Origin: CAZDIO01 sp964505555
Lineage (GTDB): Bacteria > Bdellovibrionota_C > UBA2361 > SZUA-149 > CAZDIO01
Direction of reading: 5' to 3'
Length of the DNA: 6,466 bases
NCBI GenBank assembly: GCA_964505555.1
Contig: CAZDIO010000122.1
Location: forward strand, 1 to 6,466
The first letter of the stretch is position 1, and each line of letters opens with the position of its first letter. Below are positions 1 through 4,679 of this stretch, one piece after another. The notes beneath the pieces were generated by a model, which was given only the letters and a program-made list of their open reading frames with translations, was not told where the DNA came from and made no database searches. The translations under genes were made by a program, and so were the position numbers.

Positions 1-1
1 C

Positions 2-481
2 ACAGAACATCACGATGTCCCCCTTCGACTGAGCAGTAAGTGCGAAGCTGATACCTTTTATCGAGTTCAGGATTTAACTCTTGAAGAACTGGAGGAGTGT
101 GGTGATTACCTAGAGCAGCGAATAATTAATGTCTGCCAACCAACACTTCCAGAACTCATTATTAAGTTGCCTGGAAGCTACACAGAACTCGCTGAGGTAT
201 TAAGCACCAAGCTGGGTCGACACAATGAGGAGCTTCCAATCCTCTCTCTTGATGATCTTGGCAGATCAAATGGTAAAAAGAGTCCTGTTCAAGGTGTAAA
301 CATTATTATGGTCAATGATGTAATCACTACCGCACGCTCTTGTTTAGAGGCGCACACAAAGACAACGATGCTTGGTGGTCACGTTATGGCTTGGGCGGCC
401 CTTATTGATCGCACGTTTGGTCCAGGTCCAGTCCCGGTGGTAGCAGCGTTTACTGGAGCCCCCGTAACTTTACTTGAATAA
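2..481 (+). CDS. Orotate phosphoribosyltransferase-like protein, 5' end outside window
   Basis: The frame is open from the window edge to the TAA at 479-481 (159 residues seen), so the true start lies upstream. The TTG at 167 is only an internal codon. Two segments resemble OPRTase (PyrE), a type I phosphoribosyltransferase that joins orotate to PRPP in pyrimidine synthesis. Near the edge, LSSKCEADTFYRVQDLT matches the substrate loop usually written SGkHSdtYf. At 302-340, IIMVNDVITTARS matches the PRPP-binding loop (consensus VvEDVvTTGgS), followed by the usual GGxVxxxAALIDRTFG strand and a short C-terminus. The key acidic pair reads Asn-Asp instead of Glu/Asp-Asp, and the TTGGS turn reads TTARS. 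I also cannot find the usual basic catalytic loop, so activity is doubtful. It may be an inactive or re-purposed paralogue rather than the housekeeping PyrE. Fold assignment is fairly sure; exact substrate is not. Confidence 0.6.
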   Translation, partial: TEHHDVPLRLSSKCEADTFYRVQDLTLEELEECGDYLEQRIINVCQPTLPELIIKLPGSYTELAEVLSTKLGRHNEELPILSLDDLGRSNGKKSPVQGVNIIMVNDVITTARSCLEAHTKTTMLGGHVMAWAALIDRTFGPGPVPVVAAFTGAPVTLLE

Positions 482-495
482 ACTTTACTTGAGTA
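466..495 (+). repeat. 15-bp tandem duplication spanning the stop codon
   Basis: AACTTTACTTGAATA (466-480) is followed directly by AACTTTACTTGAGTA (481-495), one mismatch in 15. The unit is five codons long, so the end of the phosphoribosyltransferase-like gene reads Thr-Leu-Leu-Glu-stop twice in the same frame. Two further in-frame stops follow at 497-499 and 500-502. Confidence 0.85.
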
Positions 496-502
496 ATAAT
501 AG

Positions 503-518
503 CGCAGAGACACAGAGA
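503..518. repeat. 8-bp tandem repeat, CGCAGAGA CACAGAGA
   Basis: Two adjacent 8-bp units differ at one base and are followed by a run of A. The motif resembles the GCAGAGACGCAGAG-type intergenic repeats scattered in many environmental bacterial genomes; that link is from memory and was not searched. It lies in the convergent gap between the genes ending at 481 and 547. Confidence 0.5.
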
Positions 519-546
519 AAAAAAGATTTTATAGATCTTCTCGGTG

Positions 547-798
547 CTACTTCCCGTTTACCTCTTTTCGTGTAGTTTCCTCTAAAAGCGAAAGTAGCTG
601 TGTTCCATCAAAGTTACTCTCTTCGTTTACTGGCTCATAGAGGTAACCAACGGCGTCCTCAAGTATCCAGGATATCCGTTCCCTCTCCGGACCAAGGGAG
701 CGCAAAATCTCGGCTGCTTGAAGAACGTGTTCTTTGGCGATATCGATCAACTCAGAAGTGTCGGTAGTTTGCGTAGGCTTTTGCTTTACTTTTAACAC
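547..798 (-). CDS. Small hypothetical protein, 83 aa
   Basis: I do not recognise a family. The open frame extends upstream to a GTG at 876, but that codon has no Shine-Dalgarno site. The GTG at 796-798 has GGAG seven bases upstream and is the better start. An extended -10 promoter element also lies inside the longer version. The 83-residue product has a basic N-terminus (LKVKQKP), then an amphipathic helical stretch (SELIDIAKEHVLQAAEILRS), a segment ISWILEDAVGYLYEP and an acidic, soluble C-terminus. There is no signal peptide or membrane span. It is convergent with the gene ending at 481 and divergent from thiE. The RBS and ordinary amino-acid make-up support a real gene of unknown function. 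Confidence 0.6.
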   Translation of the reverse strand: MLKVKQKPTQTTDTSELIDIAKEHVLQAAEILRSLGPERERISWILEDAVGYLYEPVNEESNFDGTQLLSLLEETTRKEVNGK

Positions 799-805
799 GT
801 TCTTT

Positions 806-809
806 CTCC
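806..809 (-). promoter_or_regulatory. Shine-Dalgarno GGAG deciding the GTG start at 798
   Basis: Read on the minus strand the sequence is TGGAGAAAGAAC followed by GTG, with a 7-nt spacer. It favours the 83-aa start over the longer frame that begins at 876, which has only an AT-rich stretch in front of it. Confidence 0.65.
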
Positions 810-852
810 ATGCTAGAATCTGATAGACATCTTCACTACTTACTTTAACGAG

Positions 853-861
853 CTTATACCA
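853..861 (-). promoter_or_regulatory. Candidate extended -10 promoter for the small gene at 547-798
   Basis: On the minus strand the sequence is TGG-TATAAG, a TGn extension joined to a hexamer matching TATAAT at five of six positions. No good -35 is present, as is tolerated by extended -10 promoters. Transcription would begin near 846, giving a leader of about 48 nt to the GTG at 798. No equally good promoter was found for thiE in the divergent gap 799-988. Confidence 0.35.
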
Positions 862-988
862 AACTTTAAAAAACACAAAAGAAAATCAAAAAGAAAACTT
901 TGTTGATTTATTTTATGCTTATTCTAGTTGTGAGATCTGTATCGTCCACAGCAAAGAAAATTTATCTCTTTCTCCAATAGGCTGACGA

Positions 989-1627
989 ATGAGAGTTTTT
1001 ACCCCCCAGTACCTCTACCCGATCATCAACTTAGATTTAGTAGATGAGCCTACCTTATACCTTGACCAACTGATCCAAGCTGGGATTCGTTTTGTTCAAG
1101 TGAGAAAGAAAAATATTCCTGATCGAGATTTTCTCGCACTCACAAGATCTCTTGTTCATGATGCGGCTGGGCGAATTGAAATCATTGTTAATGACCGCAT
1201 CGATATCTGCAAACTTTCAAAAGCGTCCGGTGTTCATTTAGGTCAGAATGATATCTCTCCTACCGTTGCAAGAGAGATCCTTGGTCAGGATGCCGTTATT
1301 GGAATCTCCACTCATACGCTGTCTGAGCTCGAGTCCGCACAAAATGAACCGGTACAATATCTGGGATTTGGCCCTGTGTTTCCCTCTTCCACAAAATCAG
1401 GACATGCCTCTGTATTAGGGACCGACAATTTAAAGAATGCTGCTCTCTTATCTTCTCTGCCGATTGTTGCTATTGGTGGGATCACCAAAGATAATGTACA
1501 CGAAGTTTATAAGAACCTGATTAGAAGCGTTGCAGTGATTAGCGACTTAGAGATCGCAGAGGAAAGACTCTCACGGATAAAACTTTATCAGGAAGCTTTC
1601 GTCATGTGCACAGCATCAGCGTTATAG
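989..1627 (+). CDS. thiE: Thiamine phosphate synthase ThiE
   Basis: ThiE condenses the pyrimidine HMP-PP with the thiazole phosphate HET-P to make thiamine monophosphate, in the cytoplasm. At 212 residues it has the usual family length and a TIM-barrel motif order. Seen are QVRKK at 37-41 (Gln, Arg and Lys of the phosphate/pyrimidine site, usual form QxREK), VNDR at 67-70, HLGQND at 83-88 with the Mg-binding Asp88, GIST at 105-108, GFGPVFPSSTK at 126-136 with Lys136, and the phosphate-binding AIGGI at 161-165 followed by VAVIS. The ATG at 989 has AGG seven bases upstream. No other thi gene is in view, so it stands alone here. The last dozen residues run past the usual barrel end and overlap the opposing gene by 40 bp. 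All expected active-site positions appear intact, so it is likely functional. Confidence 0.95.
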   Translation: MRVFTPQYLYPIINLDLVDEPTLYLDQLIQAGIRFVQVRKKNIPDRDFLALTRSLVHDAAGRIEIIVNDRIDICKLSKASGVHLGQNDISPTVAREILGQDAVIGISTHTLSELESAQNEPVQYLGFGPVFPSSTKSGHASVLGTDNLKNAALLSSLPIVAIGGITKDNVHEVYKNLIRSVAVISDLEIAEERLSRIKLYQEAFVMCTASAL

Positions 1628-2001
1628 CTATCTTCGTTTGGCTCTGGAAGGGTTTTTTCTTCCAAGCTTAATTCTGGCACACCAAAAAGAATTGGAGGAT
1701 CTGTGATTTGTAATCCCGTGGATTTCAATTTCGTCCAGAGATCTCGAAGTTGGTTTTTTAACTCCACATCCAAGAGATCTTCAGCGTTTGGTAAACGAAG
1801 AAGCGTGTTAAGAGTGATTAAGGAATGCAGATAACCGCTATTTGACTCAAGAATTCTCTTTGAAATATCTGAAACAAATCGTTTCACATCTTCACGGGTA
1901 TATAAGCCGTCTGCACCAGCTCCTTTATCCTTCGCGGTGCTGTCTTTAGTTAAAGACTCGTCTTTTTTTACCTCTGATTTTCTCTCTTTTTTTTCAGCCA
2001 A
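1588..2001 (-). CDS. Hypothetical Lys/Glu-rich protein, 137 aa
   Basis: No family is recognised. The start is placed at the TTG at 1999-2001 because AAGGAG lies seven bases upstream; a longer frame to a TTG at 2040 has no such site. Residues 1-30 are highly charged and probably disordered (AEKKERKSEVKKDE) and include an A8 run at the DNA level. Residues 32-95 look helical (YTREDVKRFVSDISKRILES, then LHSLITLNTLLRLPNAEDLLDVELKNQL). A DPPILFGVPE segment and a low-complexity acidic tail follow. There is no signal peptide or membrane span, so it is likely cytoplasmic. Its 3' end overlaps thiE by 40 bp on the opposite strand. It lies 126 bp downstream of the lipoprotein gene in the same direction and could be co-transcribed with it. 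Confidence 0.6.
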   Translation of the reverse strand: MAEKKERKSEVKKDESLTKDSTAKDKGAGADGLYTREDVKRFVSDISKRILESNSGYLHSLITLNTLLRLPNAEDLLDVELKNQLRDLWTKLKSTGLQITDPPILFGVPELSLEEKTLPEPNEDSYNADAVHMTKAS

Positions 2002-2008
2002 AATATTT

Positions 2009-2014
2009 CTCCTT
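2009..2014 (-). promoter_or_regulatory. Shine-Dalgarno AAGGAG deciding the TTG start at 2001
   Basis: On the minus strand AAGGAG is followed by AAATATT (7 nt) and TTG. This near-perfect site outweighs the upstream in-frame TTG at 2040, which lacks one. It is the main evidence that this unknown frame is a translated gene. Confidence 0.75.
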
Positions 2015-2054
2015 ACAGTATTGATTAACGAAGTCGTCAATCTGATTCATCAAT

Positions 2055-2066
2055 CTGGTTGACCAG
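2055..2066. other. Inverted repeat CTGGT-TG-ACCAG in the 2002-2127 gap
   Basis: Perfect 5-bp arms around a 2-bp centre lie 54 bp upstream of the TTG at 2001. The spacing is too tight for a terminator hairpin, so if it means anything it is a small operator-like site. It may be chance. The rest of this 126-bp gap shows nothing clear. Confidence 0.25.
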
Positions 2067-2127
2067 TTTTTAACTATTTGTCTAAATCTACATGAAATAG
2101 CTTCCCTACCTTTACTCCATAAGATCT

Positions 2128-2853
2128 TTATCGGTCGAGGGCAATAATCTCTATCGCTTGTCGATATCGGCTAGGCGAGTCGTCTGGATCGATCAAAATA
2201 GGTTCTGGTAAAATAACCCCTTGAACTTGAACCCTCCTTGCTTCAATTCCAGCCCTAAGAAATTCCGTTGCGATACTCTCTGCCCGACGCTTCCCAAGGT
2301 GTTTTCCATATGCTGAGTCCGAGGATGAGGCAGTGACATACGAAGCGATGACAATCCTTGACCAGGGCATTCTCTGCCGTGTCAGTGTCCCAATCTCTCT
2401 TGCAAGAAGAACACCTTCCTTTCTTAATTTTGTTTCATCACCTGAGAAAAACCAATCTGCTGGATAGATATCTCGGTTTGGATGAAGTTCAAGACGTCGC
2501 TCATAGTGTTCCTGCAAAACTTCCTGAGTCCAAGCAACCCCACGAAGGTACTCACTCTCCTCCATTCGTTGAAGCTCATCCTCTTCAAGGAGATCTTGTC
2601 CGATTCCGCTAATCATTCCATAGACAGCCCCAAAGCCAGCTCCTACCCACGCTCCAGGACCTGCACCAGCCGAAAGCTGCGCGCCGGTAACTGCCCCAGA
2701 ACCCGCACCAAGAACCGCTCCATAGAACATCCCCCCTCCTTGTTTGTCTGGTCCAGGAATTGGTTCTGATGAGGTTGGAGTACAGGAAGAAATAAATAGT
2801 GCCGCAGTCAGTTGACACAGAAGAAGAATGCTCTTTTTAAAATTTAAATACAT
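2128..2853 (-). CDS. Outer-membrane lipoprotein: glycine zipper plus OmpA-like domain
   Basis: From the ATG at 2853 the 241-residue product has Lys6-Lys7, a hydrophobic core and lipobox ISSC with the lipidated Cys24. A Ser/Pro linker follows, then a glycine zipper at about 39-85 (GAVLGAGSGAVTGA and GAGFGAVYGM), as in 17-kDa-antigen-type envelope proteins. Next come an acidic helical segment at 86-125 and an OmpA C-terminal-like domain at about 135-238, shown by the FFSGDETKL entry, YGKHLGKRRAESIATEFLRAGI, VQVQG and a closing YRQAIEIIAL. In the m-DAP site the Arg of the RRA motif (Arg190) is kept, but the position of the conserved Asp (usual HTD) aligns with Ala175 and the usual Asn is Gly183. 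It probably sits in the outer membrane facing the periplasm, but may bind peptidoglycan weakly or not at all. The frame also opens at an ATG at 2910 with AAGG six bases upstream, giving 19 extra residues and overlap with the gene before it. I prefer 2853 because it gives a normal signal peptide, though it has no good RBS and may depend on coupling. Confidence 0.8.
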   Translation of the reverse strand: MYLNFKKSILLLCQLTAALFISSCTPTSSEPIPGPDKQGGGMFYGAVLGAGSGAVTGAQLSAGAGPGAWVGAGFGAVYGMISGIGQDLLEEDELQRMEESEYLRGVAWTQEVLQEHYERRLELHPNRDIYPADWFFSGDETKLRKEGVLLAREIGTLTRQRMPWSRIVIASYVTASSSDSAYGKHLGKRRAESIATEFLRAGIEARRVQVQGVILPEPILIDPDDSPSRYRQAIEIIALDR

Positions 2854-2875
2854 GTTGAAATGACACGATCCTTGC

Positions 2876-3130
2876 TTACCGATGCAACCCAAAAAGTATT
2901 GTAAATGCATCTGAGACCTTATAACACGGCAAGGATACTACGTCAGGACAAATCGAAGCACTCTGATACACATACGAACCTATTAACAAGCGCAGATTAT
3001 CTACGCTTGAAAAAAATTCTGTTTCCTTAGAAACTGCTCGGAGTGAATGATTAAAAATGGCAAATCCCACAAGGAGAAAGAAGATCACTACCAACACTTG
3101 ACGTATTTCATCAAACTCTAAGCTATCCAT
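2876..3130 (-). CDS. Small single-span membrane protein, 84 aa, unknown function
   Basis: No family is recognised. The ATG at 3130 has AAGGCGG seven bases upstream and a promoter-like pair about 35-60 bases upstream. Residues 1-10 are acidic (MDSLEFDEIR), and residues 11-26 form one strong membrane span (QVLVVIFFLLVGFAIF). About 58 residues follow, containing Cys61 and Cys69, which could pair if exported. The charge bias around the span (acidic before, basic SLRAVSK after) predicts that the C-terminal part stays in the cytoplasm by the positive-inside rule, which weakens the disulfide idea. It ends 22 bp before the preferred start of the lipoprotein gene, and the alternative lipoprotein start overlaps it. 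The two are therefore almost certainly one transcript and may work together in the envelope. Confidence 0.65.
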   Translation of the reverse strand: MDSLEFDEIRQVLVVIFFLLVGFAIFNHSLRAVSKETEFFSSVDNLRLLIGSYVYQSASICPDVVSLPCYKVSDAFTILFGLHR

Positions 3131-3163
3131 GACAAAACCGCCTTAACCTATTTATCTATAACA

Positions 3164-3192
3164 ATTATGGCAGATTAGTGTCTTGTATACAA
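3164..3192 (-). promoter_or_regulatory. Candidate sigma-70 promoter for the membrane protein/lipoprotein unit
   Basis: On the minus strand the pair is TTGTAT (3192-3187), a 17-nt spacer, then CATAAT (3169-3164), which is five of six in the -10 and three of six in the -35. Transcription would start near 3157, about 27 nt before the ATG at 3130. The -35 lies inside the perfect 10-bp palindrome TTGTATACAA (3183-3192), a plausible but unproven operator position. Confidence 0.5.
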
Positions 3193-3218
3193 CTTGCAAT
3201 TTTACTTCATAGAAGCTT

Positions 3219-4679
3219 TTACAAAATCGGGCCTATAATTGTTGGCTCTGTATCAAAATCCACTTTAAAAACCGGCACACTCCCCCCTATAGAGGCTTTA
3301 ACATCTGCAGCTTTTACATCTCCCACCACAACGATCGCCACACTTTCCGGCTGAATCCAATGCCTTGCGACTCCTTTAACTCCTTCGCTCGATATCGTTG
3401 GAAGAACGTTCAAATATTGCTGATCATAATCTTTTGGATACCCTAAGATATCTAATTCAGCAGCTCGGCACGTAACGGCATGCGGCGAAGAAAATTTAAA
3501 AACATAACTATTTCTCGTTGCAAGCTTTGCATCTTCAAAATACGATTTTGGAGGGAGCTGTTCACGGCTTCTCTTTAGAATCTCAAGCACCCCACTTACT
3601 GCATTGAGTGTCTCTTCATTTCTTGTTCCGATATCAATTTGAAAGATACCTCGCTCTCTACCGGGATCGATCCCTCCTCCGGCAAAATACGCTAACCCTT
3701 TCTTACTGCGAATCTCAGAAAAAATAACACTTCCATAACTCCCGTTTAGATATGTTCGGTTATAAATAAAGATTGCATACAAATCTTCTGGAAATCGTGG
3801 AGGTCCTTGATGACCAATAATGATTCGTGCCTGATCGAAATCTCGTTCCAATACATAGATCCCAGGCACGACCTGGTGAGTTACTTGCGGAAATGGTGGC
3901 ATCTCGGAATCATTTCCTTTCCAAGAAGAGAAATATTTAGAAACAACTGCCTCCACTTTCTCTCGTGAAATATCCCCAGTAACTACCAGATAGGCACCTT
4001 TGGGTTGAAAGAATCGTTTATAAAAAGATCTCATGCTTTCTGCAGTAATCTTTTTTAAAGATTGAGCTGTCGTCGCTCGGCTATAGGGACTTCCCTTTCC
4101 AAACACTACTTCAACAAAGGTCATCTCCGCCATCAGATCAGGATCGTCTCTTCGTTTCAAAACACCGTCAAGCGCAAGCTTTCTCCATACCTCAAGTCTT
4201 TCTTTGTTAAATGCAGGAGTTTGAACTACCTTACTAAAGAGCTCAAACACATGCTCAAAATCCTCTTCCACTGAAGTGAAATCAACGCTTCCTAATTCAT
4301 TTCCAAAACGTGATTCTATTGAAGCTCCAAGCCCATCTAAGAGAAAGTCAAAATCATCTGGTGAAACACCTTCAATGCTTCCTTCACGAAGAAGTGTTCC
4401 TGTCGCTGCTGCAAGACCAACAAGATCTTCCGGCTCAAAGTAGGCGCCCCCCCGGACATAGAGTTTTCCTCTCACGAGCGGAAGCAAACTATCACGCAGA
4501 TAATAAACGGTAAGCCCATTCTCTAACGTCCAGATCTCTGGTTGAGGAATCACAACTTTAAGCGTTTCAGTTCCTAAATTGTTTGGATTTTTAGGAATAT
4601 TTGTCTCTCCATAAACGCTCGTTCCACAAACACAGAACAGCTCAATGGTTAGCAATAAAAATAAGAAGAACCTTTTCAT
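3219..4679 (-). CDS. M16 peptidase family, non-catalytic subunit (secreted)
   Basis: This 486-residue protein has a signal peptide at about 1-24 (KRFFLFLLLTIELF core). An M16 N-terminal domain follows from about 47 (ENGLTVYYLRDSLLPLV), then the linking stretch SFYKRFFQPKGAYLVVTGDI at 218-237 and an M16 C-terminal domain. The zinc motif is destroyed: where HxxEH belongs after VGL, residues 91-95 read AATGT, so both His and the Glu are gone. The Arg/Tyr pair that binds substrate in the second half of active M16B dimers is kept as Arg324 and Tyr331 in SEIRSKKGLAY. This matches the non-catalytic partner of two-subunit M16B enzymes (mitochondrial processing peptidase alpha type, bacterial heterodimers). 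The ATG overlaps the stop of the catalytic subunit by four bases (ATGA) and has AGGAG eight bases upstream, so translation is coupled and near-stoichiometric output is expected. It is periplasmic by its signal peptide. Confidence 0.92.
   Translation of the reverse strand: MKRFFLFLLLTIELFCVCGTSVYGETNIPKNPNNLGTETLKVVIPQPEIWTLENGLTVYYLRDSLLPLVRGKLYVRGGAYFEPEDLVGLAAATGTLLREGSIEGVSPDDFDFLLDGLGASIESRFGNELGSVDFTSVEEDFEHVFELFSKVVQTPAFNKERLEVWRKLALDGVLKRRDDPDLMAEMTFVEVVFGKGSPYSRATTAQSLKKITAESMRSFYKRFFQPKGAYLVVTGDISREKVEAVVSKYFSSWKGNDSEMPPFPQVTHQVVPGIYVLERDFDQARIIIGHQGPPRFPEDLYAIFIYNRTYLNGSYGSVIFSEIRSKKGLAYFAGGGIDPGRERGIFQIDIGTRNEETLNAVSGVLEILKRSREQLPPKSYFEDAKLATRNSYVFKFSSPHAVTCRAAELDILGYPKDYDQQYLNVLPTISSEGVKGVARHWIQPESVAIVVVGDVKAADVKASIGGSVPVFKVDFDTEPTIIGPIL

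Noticed and set aside
167..481. A short gene starting at the TTG at 167
   Set aside because: The frame is open without a stop to the window edge and the upstream part matches the PyrE substrate loop, so 167 is internal to a longer gene.
518..540. Terminator for the 547-798 gene (5-bp AAGAT/ATCTT stem followed by seven U on the minus strand)
   Set aside because: The stem is only five mostly A-T pairs, too weak to call.
799..876. Extending the small minus-strand gene to the GTG at 876
   Set aside because: There is no Shine-Dalgarno site there, an extended -10 element lies within this stretch, and the GTG at 798 has a good RBS.
2358..2818. Three open frames at 2358-2612 (+), 2482-2769 (+) and 2609-2818 (-)
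   Set aside because: All lie within the lipoprotein gene in other frames, show no family motif, and the coding gene there has clear domain evidence.
2128..3130. Type IVB secretion lipoprotein (DotK/IcmN-like) with a membrane partner
   Set aside because: The OmpA-like lipoprotein is superficially compatible, but no other secretion gene is in the window and the glycine zipper is common in unrelated envelope lipoproteins.
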